The position numbers were made by a program, and so were the translations under genes. A stretch of 64,000 nucleotides of DNA, taken from contig JAFFSR010000309.1 in NCBI GenBank assembly GCA_017163975.1, positions 806,001 through 870,000 of the forward strand, in the 5' to 3' direction. A model generated the notes under the pieces. It was not told where the DNA came from. It searched no databases and worked only from the letters and a program-made list of their open reading frames with translations. This DNA is from Anastatus disparis (Eukaryota > Arthropoda > Insecta > Hymenoptera > Eupelmidae). Within the stretch, counting starts at the first letter, position 1. Each line of letters opens with the position of its first letter. Below are positions 33,092-44,601 of the stretch, one piece after another.

Positions 33092-33777
33092 TATAAATTT
33101 AAAAAGTTTTTTCACATTTCTTTAAATGTCAAAAGTAAAAATGTTATTGTAAGTTTTTTATTAATTAAAAAGATAAAAATTATAATAATTATCAATTCAT
33201 TCATTTATAAAAAAGTAAAAATAAAAATTATATTGTTAATGTAAAATTTTATCTTTTATACTCTTTATACAAATAAATAAAGTTATATAATTTTTATTTT
33301 ATTTTTCTCTAATATTTTCAATATTTTAAGGAATATATTTAGATCTTTTTTCGTTTGTTTATATTTAAACAGTTATAATATAAATTATATAACAAATTAT
33401 AAATTTTTTATATAAAGAGTGTGATATTAATTTTTTAATATTTAAATAAACAATTTAATTAAATTTAATTCTTCAAAAAACGATTTTATATAAATTTATA
33501 ATATATTTTTAATATATTTATTTTAAAATTATAACTCTAGTTATTATGATTTTCTTACCTATTTTATTGTTTTTAATATATATTTAAATCAATCTAAAAT
33601 AAAATAAATCATAATTAATTAATTTATAAAGAAATATTAAATTGTAAGTATTTTAAATTTTAATTATATATTATTTTAAAATATAATCTTAAAAAATAAA
33701 CTTAATAGAAACTAATTATAATATATTATCAAAAAATATACTTATCTAAAATTACAAAATATAATAATATTATATTA
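33092..33777. other. AT-rich interior, no gene
   Basis: Over 85% AT by eye. Nothing was seen beyond the terminal exon of the RPA-like gene at its right edge. Confidence 0.5.
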
Positions 33778-34938
33778 CTAATCTGGAGGCTAAAAAGAAA
33801 TAAGTAAATTTTTATTTTGTTTTTCATTTATTTAAAAAAAATATATTATAAATTAAAAAAATAACCTCATTTAGAAACATTTCGTTTCCATTAATCAAAT
33901 TGACAATATCCATTTTTGTTTCATTTAAAACTTTTATATTTTCAATTCCTCCAATTTTTAAAATGAATGAATTTTCTATTTATTAATAATAAATATAATA
34001 TATACATTTATATATTTATAAATTTACTATAAATAAATATAAATTTATAATACCAAATTCTTGCAAATCTCCAATAATTTCCAATTTTTTGCCTTTTTCT
34101 ATTTTTAATATATCATCGTCTGTAGAATTTATTACAATTTCAAATTTGTAATGACCATCAGTTATATTAGAATAATATTTTGTACTATTCTTATCTTTTT
34201 GAATAAATTTATTTCGCAAAAATCCTTCAATTTCTAAAAAATTTTTATAAAACGTGTATAATATATATCATAAGTTTATTAATTGAACAATATACTTATT
34301 AATCCTTTTTTTATCGGAATTTTATTGAAATTGATTTTTTCTGGATTTAAATTTTTCATGTCCATTTCTCCAAGCGATGTTATTGATGAATAATGGTATA
34401 AAGTTAATTCATAAGGCATATTTCCATGATTAAAGCGCGTAGTACTTTTCACTGACACATTTTCTATTAATATTTTCTAAAAATACATATTTATTTTAGA
34501 TAAATATTTTTAAATATTTTAACAATAATATAAATATAATTAGTATTTTACATCATGAAGCTTCAGATCATTTTTAAATTTACATATATTGTCATTAAAT
34601 ATGTTACATTGAATTAATACACTATTATCATTATTCACAATAAATTTTAATAAAGAAAATTCTTTATCAGTTTGTTTATTTAAAAAATGTTCTTCGTCTA
34701 TAATTTCTTCAATATAAGCTACAAGGGATCTAAAATTAAATTTAAAAATATGTTTATTTTAATTATTAATTTTTTTTTAAGAATGATTATAATAATTTTA
34801 ATTAACTTTAAATATTACGTAGATTTATCTCCAATTTTTATTTTTTTTTTTTTTCAAATCAGATGAAGACATCATTAAACTTTTTTTAGTTACTGGTTCA
34901 TCAGATGATCTTTCTTCATTAATTTTTCTTTTTGACAT
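33778..34938 (-). CDS. RPA70-like ssDNA-binding protein, six exons
   Basis: Predicted exons, minus strand: 34938-34819, 34729-34552, 34476-34296, 34233-34054, 33975-33866 and 33789-33778. All five introns are 62-90 bp and GT-AG, and the phases agree from exon 2 through the stop. Exon 1 carries a Lys-rich start (MSKRKINEERSSDEP) and a run of 14 A at 34841-34854; the frame into exon 2 fits only if that run is one base shorter or two longer. Exon 2 holds SLVAYIEEIIDEEHF and KEFSLLKFIVNNDNSVLIQC, and exon 3 holds LIENVSVKSTTRFNHGNMPY with YELTLYHYSSI, matching the DBD-A OB-fold of RPA70, where 'KGTLK.AN..F.....YE+TF...T.+' follows the fold. About 260 residues, far shorter than cellular RPA70 (about 600), with no zinc finger seen. 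RPA-like proteins are known partners in some Helitrons and would coat single strands for the helicase encoded divergently about 1 kb away. Confidence 0.6.
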
Positions 34939-34939
34939 T

Positions 34940-35911
34940 TTACTAATAAAGAAATAAAATATTAAAAATAATACCTCAACGAAAGGATTGGCAGTTCAGA
35001 AAAATCTAATATTATTGATGTAAGGATAAATGATTTATTTAATCAGATAAAACTTTTGAATTAAGATAAATTTCGAAAGCATAAGAAAAAAATTATAAGT
35101 ATTATAATTTTTCTATGTTGAGAAGAAATCAGATTCTGTTTTCTGTTAATGCAGGCAAAAATATTATAAACATATACCTACATTTCAGCATTGCTTAATT
35201 TTTTCAAAAAGAAAGCAGTAAAATTTTTTTTTGTTCTGCATAAATATTTATATAACGATTAATGATTGAATAAATAAACAAAATCTCAATTAGACAAGAA
35301 CAGCGAATTTTGCCTGTTTTTAATAATTACTTTGTGTGTAGATATAATTATATACATGCATACACAAAGTGGAGATGTTTATATATTTTCAAACTTTTAA
35401 TAAAAAAATGTATTTAAAATGAATTAAAACACTTGTTACTTTTCTTTCATGCTTAATAATTTTAGAAAATTTCAACTATATTTTATTTAAACTAATTATA
35501 ATCTAATCTAATTATATTTCAAATCTATTTTTCTGAATTCGTCGTCCGTGGCTAAAGGTTGGCTGCTTACTCTCTCTACATCTCTCTATTGATGGTCTAC
35601 TGACTGACTCCTCGTGGGATGTCCGGCTGTATTTATACTCGCCAAATTCGTTGTTTCCACGTGCCTATCTTTCTAGAATATTCGTTATTGATTGGAATTT
35701 GCTGATCAGTCCGTCAGTGACTTTTCGTTCTGGTCTTAACCTGTTGCTGGGTGGTCAGCTCTTTTTCTATGGTGCTCGACGCTTTTCTTTGTTTCCAGGC
35801 AGGTTATAACTTGTTAGTATGACAGTCAGCGTTTTCTGTCTTTACTTGTTGGAACGTGTATTCGTCGCATTCTTTGTATATTGCTGATATTAATTCTTAT
35901 TCATTTTATAG
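34940..35911. other. intergenic region between RPA-like and helicase genes
   Basis: The AT-rich left part holds a possible short exon ending at a good donor (ATTGAT/gtaagg near 35018). From about 35535 to 35905 GC content rises sharply, with a TATTTATA box near 35630, like an inserted LTR or promoter segment. I found no terminal repeats for it. No HUH (Rep) motif was seen. Confidence 0.4.
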
Positions 35912-37434
35912 GATATAGAATCCGTAACAAAAGCTTTATCCTATATTAATCAAATATTAAATTCAGAACAAATGTCATGTGAAAATTTTGGTTTACCTGA
36001 ACCAAATGAAAACTATATCGAGGAAAACGAAGAAATTAATGATGAAATTATAATTTTTAGTAAAAAAAAATTTGATAAAATGTATAAACAATTGAATAAC
36101 GATCAAAAACATATTTTTGAACAAATAATAAATAACAATCATAAAATTTTTTTCATAGATGGACCAGGAGGTTCTGGAAAAACATTTTTATATAAAACAT
36201 TAATATATTATTTTATAACAATAAAAAAAAATTGTTATCAATGGCTTGGACAGGTATTGCTTCAATTTTATTACCAAAAGGTTCAACCAGTCACCGAACT
36301 TTTAGATTACCGTTAGACTTAAACAATATTAAAAGTGCATTTTTAAAATTTGATTCAGATAAGAAAAAATTAAGAGAAGTAAATGTAATTATATGGGACG
36401 AAGCATCAATGATTATTAAAAAAGCTTTAGAAATAGTTGACAAAACATTAAAAGATGTCTGTCATAATAATGAAATTTTTGAAGGAAAAATTATTATTTT
36501 AGGTGGAGATTTTCGTCAAATTTTACCTGTATTAAAACATGGAAATAAAAATACAATTATAGAAGAAACTATAAAATATTCAACCCTATGGCCCATGTTT
36601 CATATTTTTTAATTAAAAAAAAATATAAGATCTAATGATGAAAATTTTTCATCATTTTTATTAGATATGGGAGAAGGAAAAGTTGATACATTTATTATAC
36701 CAGAAAAATGGAAAACTAATAATGTTTGCAATAAAATTTATCAAAACATTAACAATAATTATTGTTTTTCGAAAAATGTTATTTCAAGTACGCATAATGA
36801 AGATGTGAATATTTTAAACAATAAAATATTGAATTTAATTAATAATGAAACAATGAAATATTATAGTATTGATTATGCAACATATAAGGGTGTTGATCAA
36901 ACAGATGATAATATTCATTTAAATTATCCGATAGAAATGTTAAATAATATAAGAGAAGGATTACCTCCACATGAACTTAATTTAAAAATAAATGCCATAA
37001 TAATGCTAATTAGAAATTTAAGTATAAAAGATGGATTATGCAATGGAACACGATTAAAGATAACGAGATTATTTAAATATAATATAAAAGCTGAAGTAAT
37101 TACAGCCGAAAATAAAGGAAATAAAGTTTTTATACCGCGTATTACACTAAGCACAAATGAATCATCGTCTTTACCATTTATTTTATATAGAAAACAATTC
37201 CCTATTGTATTGGCTTTTGTTATAACTATAAATAAATCACAAGGTCAAAGTTTCGAAAACGTAGGAATATTCATAAAAAAACCTTTATTTTCACATGGAC
37301 AATTATATGTTGCTCTTTCAAGAAGTATAAATCCTTCTAAAATACATATTCAAAATGAATTAGAAAATAAAAATGAATTAACCAATATAGTATGGAAAGA
37401 AGTACTAGAAAATAATAAAAAAAAAAAACTTTAA
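35912..37434 (+). pseudogene. Pif1/Helitron-type helicase, two lesions
   Basis: The frame opens at 35912 just after a splice-acceptor-like ttcattttatag, with no Met until 35972. An early FGLPEPNENY matches the Helitron helicase lead-in. Then come LNNDQKHIFE (Q-like region), GPGGSGKT (Walker A, 36161-36184), AWTGIASILLPKGSTSH (motif Ia), IIWDEASM (Walker B, 36397-36408), LGGDFRQILPV (motif III, about 36499), INKSQGQSF (motif V, about 37231) and LYVALSRS (motif VI, about 37306). These are all the core motifs of SF1B Pif1 helicases, about 507 codons. There are two lesions: a single-base shift in the nine-A run at about 36223-36231, and an in-frame TAA at 36610-36612. The ATG at 36667 is in the same frame and is not a separate gene. 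The Rep domain expected upstream in a Helitron is absent. The enzyme would unwind DNA 5-prime to 3-prime during transposition. Confidence 0.8.
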
Positions 37435-37662
37435 TTTTTTCAATATTAAAAATATATTTATATTTCTTACATACTAATAAAACATTTGTTTTTTTCAGAT
37501 ATAACGTAATAAAACAAAAAATAAAAACATACTTTTAATTTTCTATATAAAAAAATTAATTTAGAATAATAAAAAAGAAAGTAAAAACAAACTTCAAATA
37601 TTTTATAAAAAAAAATAATAACAAAGTTATTTAAAATATAATTTAATTAATACTAATAATAA

Positions 37663-38061
37663 TTGAATCATTATAAAATGGAATGGAATCCAGTTTCAAA
37701 TGAATACATTGTTGTAGAAAACTTACAACATCAAGAAGAATTAGATGATTTAAATAACCAAATAAACGAATTTGAACGGTTTCAAGAGCATTACGAAGAA
37801 TATATGGAAAATTTGAATGAAAATACAGATTTATCTAGATTAAATAATGCAATTAATAACTATATCGGTATTGAAAATGAAAAACTTCATTTTGAAAATT
37901 GGAACAACGTACCATATTATTATAAATATATGACAAATAAAATTATTCAATATAAGTTAGAAATACGTGATCCAATAATGGAATATTATATCACAACTCA
38001 TAATACAATATATTATAAATATTTATTACGTATTGCTAATATAATTTTTTTTATATTATAA
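37663..38061 (+). CDS. 132-codon ORF, function unknown
   Basis: Begins 229 bp after the helicase on the same strand and ends in a TAA at 38059-38061. Acidic first half with LDDLNNQINEFERFQEHYEE (coiled-coil-like), then ENWNNVPYYYKYMTNKIIQY, and a hydrophobic end. Codon use matches the helicase. A second Met at residue 6 is also possible. I do not recognise it; its place inside the inverted repeats suggests it belongs to the element. Confidence 0.45.
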   Translation: MNHYKMEWNPVSNEYIVVENLQHQEELDDLNNQINEFERFQEHYEEYMENLNENTDLSRLNNAINNYIGIENEKLHFENWNNVPYYYKYMTNKIIQYKLEIRDPIMEYYITTHNTIYYKYLLRIANIIFFIL

Positions 38062-39300
38062 AATATAATATAAAATATATTTAAGTAATAAATCAATAAA
38101 AATAATAAATATATCTTTTATAATAACAAAAAATTAATCAAATATATTAAAACAGTAATTTAAAATATATTTCATACATCAAAAAGACTTAATTACATTA
38201 AGATATATTTAAAAAAAAATAAATAAAATTTAATAAAATACTCACTTTATAATTTTATTTATGACGTACATGGATTAGTAATTAATTGTATTCATATTAT
38301 TATAATTATGATACAGGCATTAAACGTTAAATAAATCAAATAAAATCCTATTATAACTTAAACATTTTTAATTGAATTTAAATATAATAAAATGTTTAAA
38401 GAATAAATAAAAAATTATTTTATCAATAAAAAAAAAATTAATAAAATTCATATCATTATGCATTATATTATATTGATTTTTTTAATTAATAAATAATATT
38501 AAAAATTATTTATTGATAAATGAATAATCGATAATTTAAAAAAAAACAAACTTGAAAATACATTCTATTAATTTTGTAAAAATTATTTTAATATATCTTT
38601 TTTAATACTAGCAAAAAAGTCAAGGATATTAGAAAACAATATAGATATATATTTTATACATCCAAAAAACTTAAAAATGAAATTAAGATATATCAAAAAT
38701 AAAATTAAAATAATTAATAAATGAGGAAAAATTATATTATTTAATTTTATCGTTTTATTTATGATATATATTAATTAATAATATTATGATTATCATAATG
38801 ATATTGAAATTTATTGTAAAATATATACTTTGAATAAAACTAATATTTAAAAAAAAGGAAATATATCAATTTCGAGTATATAAATTAAAGATACTAAATG
38901 TTATAAAAATAAATAATAATAATTAATATTCCAATATAAGAAATAATTGGAAAATTTTTAATAATAATAATATTAAAAAACATAGAATTCAATCAAGTAT
39001 TAAATTATAAATTCAGAATAATTATAATAAAAAAAATTTCTGTTTTATATTATTGTAAGACATGTTACGATAACATTTAATTGAAAAACATCAAGTTATA
39101 ATAATTATTCTAATAAACGTACTTAAACAAAGATTTAAAAGAGATAAATATTAATTGAACAATTGTTATATAACAATAATATAATAACAAATTGTACAAA
39201 TTATAAAATGATTTTAAAACTTCGTTTAAATATGTAATACTGATGGTGGAGGATGGATTGTAAATAGAGTCTATGGTATAAGGAGGAAGGAATATAGACT
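38062..39300. other. AT-rich interior, no gene
   Basis: About 90% AT with 'aattaata' texture; nothing was seen until the right inverted-repeat arm. Confidence 0.5.
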
Positions 39301-39655
39301 CTCATGGTTGTGTAGGACTATAGGCGAAGGTAACCATGGTTTTATTTTGAATAATTTTATAAAAAAAGGAATAATTTTAATTAATTTTAACATGTCTTAA
39401 AATAACTTAAAATTATTATAATTGATTTTATATAATTATTAAAAATAAAACAAAAAAAAAACCAACGCGCCATAATACCATACATTTTTTATTATTTAAT
39501 TTATATTATAAACTATTAATTGTAAGGTATTATTGACAGTACCTCTTCGGGTGGTGTGGAAATCTGTCTGAGCAAATATATAATTAATATTAATTTTTTT
39601 AATACTTTTGGTCAGTACAAATTTCATTACTGGCTGAAATAATGTAAATATAAAC

Positions 39656-39696
39656 GGGAGTTGGCGAGCAGCGCGAGCAGGGGAAAACCCCCCCTA

Positions 39697-39766
<70 letters not shown>
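39656..39766 (+). repeat. microsatellite-linked GC block, copy 3, and (TA)n
   Basis: GGGAGTTGGCGAGCAGCGCG and an ACCCCCCCTAGTG line directly precede TA repeats at 39701-39766. Confidence 0.8.
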
Positions 39767-39769
<3 letters not shown>

Positions 39770-39954
39770 GACCTCACGTACTAAAGAGAGGAAAAATCGA
39801 ATAATAAAATTAGAAAATAATGATAATTTGAGAGAGAGAGCAAGAAAATGAAGAGAATGAAATAAAAGAAAGTTAAAAGTAAAATTATTCTCTCTCAAAT
39901 CCGAATTATCGTGTTAAGAGCGTAGAGAATAAAATTATAATTTCGTCTTTTTCT

Positions 39955-40470
39955 ATCTTGCGCGTCGGCGCAGTGTAACAATTAGACGTTATACCAACGC
40001 GCAAGATAGAAATTAATATAAGATATACATGCACTTGTATGTGTTCCGATAAACGCCTATAAGACGACGTATGCCCGGCATGCATGCAAGCGCACCTGTA
40101 TTGGAATATAGAGATGTAATAGATATCTCTCCCCTCTTTAGACCGTACACAGGATTCGAGGAGGAGAGGCTCAGCATACGCAATGTGGTATAGAGACGCT
40201 GGACTCACGCAGAGCGCGAGTTGAAATTAGCACAATCTTCCCCCCACAAAATGAATAAATGTATGAGGAGGAAGATAGCGGCGACGGCGACTCAAGCGAG
40301 AGCGATCTAGTCGTCTTGATTGATTTTGTACGGCACTCTTTGGACAGCTCTTATCTCATAAAGTTTAATTTTAAATTAATACTTGCGTATTCGTGTTCTT
40401 TATTTTCGATTGTTCTGCAGGTCCGCGAGGAGTTGGATAATCACCACTCCGTACCGGTAGCAGTAACAAT
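39955..40470 (+). mobile_element. LTR-like fragment, family X copy 2
   Basis: Collinear with the inverse of 1027-1431 and better preserved: GCGCGTCGGCGC, CGCCTATAAGACG, GCGCACCTGTA, TTGTACGGCACTCTTTGG, then GGTCCGCGAGG and CCGTACCGGTAGCA. The conserved CGCCTATAA could be a TATA-containing promoter core. No attached coding region was found. A HINE repeat begins 170 bp to the right. Confidence 0.55.
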
Positions 40471-40641
40471 AAAATGAACTTATTAAATTTAAAATCAAAG
40501 TTTTATTATTAGTGAAAATTGAATTAAATAAAAACATTCACTTGTATGTCATTTCGTAAATGTTAATTGAAATACTTTATTTTATTATATACATGGTCTA
40601 TTTTTCTTGACATTGCCAGAAATCATAAAGTTTCTACTTTT

Positions 40642-40759
40642 TGCTTTCTCATAGAGAAAGCATTGTATCGATAAAAAAAATTTTTTTCTATTTTTTCATT
40701 AATTTGTACATATTTGAACTCGGTGAGTCGAAAAAAGTGGTTTCCAGAAAATGTCTGTA

Positions 40760-40791
<32 letters not shown>

Positions 40792-42752
40792 GATGTATGA
40801 ATTCAGTTAGTAAACTGTATCTCGAGAACTACTCGATGGATTTGCTTCTAATTTTACATGGAATTTAGTTTTGTGACTAACTTGCTGGGAAGCTATTGAT
40901 AATTGGTTCTTCTAGCGTAGTTTTCATTTTAAAGTTTAAAAAAAAAAAAAAAAAAATTCGATTTTTGGTTTTTTGGTTTTTTTTTGTTTACTACTCGATG
41001 AATTTGCTTAAACATTTGCATGGAATTTATTTGTGATTGCCCGGATAAAATAAATTTAAAAAAACTGATTTTCTTAGCTTAGTTTTAATTTTAGAGCATT
41101 TTGAAATTTAAAAAAAAAATGTTTCTATTTATTAAGCCAATAAAATCTTAAAAACTACTCGATGGATTTACTTCAAATTTTCCATACAATTCAATTTTTT
41201 GATGAACTGGTGCAGAAGCTATTGAGAATTGGTTTTCTGAGCGTAGTTTTTTTTTTAGAATCATTTTAAGAATTTTAAAAAAATTTCGATTTTTCATTTT
41301 TTTTTGTATTTTACGTAAACTACTCAAAGAATTTGTTCGAAAATTTGTATGGAACTTAATTTCGACTGCCAAAAGTATAAAAAATTTTGTAAACTAATTT
41401 TCTTAGCGCACTTTTAATTTTAGAGCATTTTCAAAATTTTTAAAAAAATTTTTATTTTTAATTTTTTTCTATTTTACGAAAACCATTTGATAGATTTGCT
41501 CCAAAATTTGTATGCAATGAATTCGCTACTGTCTGAAGAAAACAAACTTTGGAAAACTAATTTGCTCAGCGCAGTTTTAATTTTAGAGCACTTTGAAAAT
41601 TTTCAAAAAAATTTTTATTTTTCATTTATTTTCTTTTTTGCGTTAACCATACTATAAATTTTCTCCAAAATTTTTATACGATTAATTCGCTATTGTCTGA
41701 AAAAAATAAGCTTTTGAAAACTAATTTTCTTAGCGTGGTTACAATTTTAGAGAATTTTAAAGATTTAAAAAAAAATTTCGATTCTTCTTTTCTTATTTTT
41801 TTTTATTCTACGTAAAGTACTCGATAGATTTGTTCTAAAAATTGCAGGGAAATTATCTGCAACTGCCAAAAGAAGGGAAATTTTCAAAAATTGATTTTCA
41901 TAGCGTAGTTTTAATTTTAGAGCATTTTTAAAATTTTGAAAAAGAAATTTTGAAAAGAAAATGTTATTTATTTAACCAGTTAGATCTCGAAAATTACTTG
42001 ATGGATTTGCTTCAAATTTTGTATACCATCTATGTTTTTGTATAACTAGGCGGGAAGCTATTGAAAATTTGTATTCATAGTGTATTTTTTTTTTATAGAG
42101 CCATTTTAAGAATTTGAAAAAATTTTCAATTTTTAATTTTTTTTTGTATTTTACGTAAGTCAATTAATGAATTTGCTTTGAGATTTCCATGGGAATAATT
42201 TGCATCTGCCAAAAGAAGGATAACTTTTATAAACCGATCTTTTTAGCGTAGTTTTCATTTTAGAAAATTTTAAAAAATTTTTTAAAAAATTTTCATATTT
42301 CAGTTTTTTTCCATTTTACGTAAAGTACTCGATAGAATTGCTCTAAAATTTGTATACAAGTTATTTGCTACTATCTTTATAAACCAAGTTTAAAAAAAAT
42401 AATTTTATTAGCGTAGCTTTTTGATCACTTCTTTTGATTTCTGAGTTACTCTTGAAAATTTATAATAGTACTACTGATTTAGATTTTGACTTGTATTATT
42501 ACATTCAATAAAGTATTTAAATATAATCATTATTAAATATTATAAATTAAATTGTTTTTTAATAAATGGAAAAAATATTTGAAGAAGAAGAATGAATTTC
42601 GTTGTCATCGTTCTTTTAAAGTACAAATTTATTAATAAATATTAATATTAGACAATTTTTTTATATTAAAATCACATTTAAATAAATATAAAAAAAATAA
42701 TGAAACTCAAAGAGCTCTATGAGAAAGCATTCCGCCAAAGCACTTGGCAGCG
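40642..42752 (+). mobile_element. Helentron-like (HINE) repeat, copy B
   Basis: Starts TGCTTTCTCATAGAG after a T run. The same 15 bp return inverted near the 3-prime end (CTCTATGAGAAAGCA, about 42714-42728), 5 bp before a hairpin GCCAAAGCACTTGGC; the element ends GGCAGCG followed by T5. Between them are a (GT)n run (40762-40790) and about ten diverged monomers of roughly 166 bp with the line 'ctactcgatggatttgctt'. Subterminal inverted repeats, microsatellite, internal tandem block, 3-prime stem-loop and insertion into T runs are the described hallmarks of non-autonomous Helentrons such as Drosophila DINE-1/INE-1. No protein frame. Confidence 0.78.
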
Positions 42753-44006
42753 TTTTTATATAATTTTTTAGCTTTTAAACAAATCACTAAGTAAGTTAAA
42801 CTTTTTAATATTCACTTTAGTAAACGTAATCCTCATATACTCTTGCATTAAAGCAAGTATTTCTATGAATTTTTTTAAAAATTAGTCAAAATAAATTTAT
42901 AAAATATAAAAAAATTTATCACAATTTATTGAATTAAGTATATTTTTTTTAAAATTTTATAGGTGATTGAATTTTAGAAAGAGTCACCTTAAGCTCACAG
43001 AATAAAGCTCTGAAAATTTAATTTTCATAAACAATTAAGCAAAATGTGTTTATTTTAATAATTTATAAATGCAGTTATAAAGTTAATTTATATTTACATG
43101 AATAACACTATTACAGATTATTAAATGAAGATCTAAATGAAGATTCCATTTAACAAAATGAGAATAATACTGCAAACTACAGAGGAGATTCTTCAAATTT
43201 ACAATCTGTGAGGAATTTATGTCAAAACAAAAAGACCAAAAAGTGAGAAAAAATAAAAGTAATTGCTACATTTTGTGACCATTTTCTTAAACTAATCATT
43301 ATGGTAGCTTTCTCAACCATATTCTTAATATATGAAAATTTAGTCTCTTACAGAAGCTCTGAATGTTCAGACTTCAGAAAGCTAAATATGATTTCCGGTT
43401 CGCTGCTTCTCGTGTGTGCTAGCGACCGAGAGCATCGCCTCTCCAGGTCAAACGTCGCACAAAAACAATAATTCGGACTCTGCTTTCATTCATTTTCAGT
43501 TTTGGGTCTTCTTAGCCTTGCACACCAAAATAAACGTAATAGTCACCACAACAGACTCTGATTTCTCATTCTCTGGGCTATCTATGATTCATCACGATCT
43601 CGCCCAAATACAAAACTTCCATCTTCACCGCGTTCGCGCTCTGTCGAGAATCTGCTTTTCATAGCCACACAAAGCTGCGAATTGATTACCCTACAGTTGA
43701 TGGTTGTCGCTCACAGAAGTGATGATTGTGGTCCACCGCGGAAAGAAGGATACGAACTGTTTACACTTTAGTCACTACCAATCGCTTTTTCTCTAGATGG
43801 CAACTCCTGAAATTCCTTTAAATATATTTGAAATACAAGAAGTTTGCAATAATTTTTCCATAATAAGACTGATGTCGATATATCTAAATTTTTTATTCAT
43901 TTACTTTCTCATATACCTCACTTAGCCTCATGTTTTTTAAGTTTGTATCTCTACTCTTGGATTTAAATTTAAATAAAAAAATAAGTTCAAGTATACTCAG
44001 CAAACC
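42753..44006. other. non-coding interval with a GC-richer island
   Basis: 43390-43800 is clearly GC-richer and ends in an acceptor-like ttttctctag before an ATG at 43799 that opens 41 codons. It could be a promoter and first exon or a TE fragment; no product is recognisable. Confidence 0.35.
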
Positions 44007-44285
44007 CTACACTGTTAAAAATTTTTGAATGAAACTTTTAGTAAAATAACTGAATTTTTTTATCGCACAAACATGAAAATTCATTTCCAAAATAAATAAA
44101 AATTCATTTACAAAATAAATGAAAATTTATGCATGAATAAACATATATATGTAAAATTAATAATTTTTATATTTTTTTTCAAGTACATGATTGTGAAAAT
44201 CTTTTTCAAATACAGAAAAATGAATTATCACTCACATAACGTAACTCGAAGTGACTGAATATTCAAATTATTTTTAACAGTGTAG
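44007..44285. mobile_element. 279-bp MITE with CTACACTGTTAAAAAT ends
   Basis: CTACACTGTTAAAAAT at the left is inverted at the right end. The interior has only AT-rich 'aaaattcattt' repeats. Confidence 0.65.
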
Positions 44286-44601
44286 GTTAATAAAACGTGA
44301 CATGTGACTTAATTAAATTGAATTGTAAATTATTTATCTCTTAAAAATCATCACTGATTTAAAAGATAAAATTATATTTAATATTTGTATTAAAATCTAT
44401 GTACAAGCGATTCATACCGCAAAATAAGTATTTTTAAGGGAATAGCCTACTGATGCATGAAATATGCTCCTTTCAATGAAAAGCTTCGAAAAAGTGGAAA
44501 TGCATCCGCTAGTTTTTGTATTTTTCGTTATGAATGCCAATATAATCGTAGACGATCTATTAATAGCTCTATAAAAATAATTATTTAAAATTATTTCTAG
44601 G

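Larger units (their letters stand above)
32701..39571. mobile_element. 6.9-kb inverted-repeat element with helicase and RPA genes
   Basis: Three inverted blocks pair in the right order. Outer: 32701-32723 with 39549-39571, 20 of 23 bases, core TTTCCACACCACCC. Middle: GGCGCGTTGGT at 32996-33006 with 39461-39471. Inner: 33047-33080 with 39303-39340, sharing a CCTTCGCC...TAG.CCTACA.AACCA line. A 238-bp MITE separates outer from middle on the left only. Inside lie an RPA70-like gene, a Pif1/Helitron-type helicase and a 132-codon ORF, all extremely AT-rich and unlike the flanks. I found no target duplication, no Rep nuclease and no transposase. Helentrons do carry subterminal inverted repeats, but these arms are longer than I would expect. 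Confidence 0.6.

Noticed and set aside
36667..37434. Separate gene starting at the ATG at 36667
   Set aside because: It is in the same frame as the upstream helicase part and contains only motifs V and VI, so it is the C-terminal half of one gene after an in-frame stop.
32701..39571. Integrated large DNA virus segment
   Set aside because: AT richness and a helicase could suggest it, but no capsid, polymerase or packaging gene is present, and the helicase has Helitron-type FGLPEP and Pif1 motifs. Kept as an unlikely alternative.
43416..43664. 82-codon frame in the GC-richer island
   Set aside because: No domain, no conserved pattern, and composition typical of a non-coding GC island.
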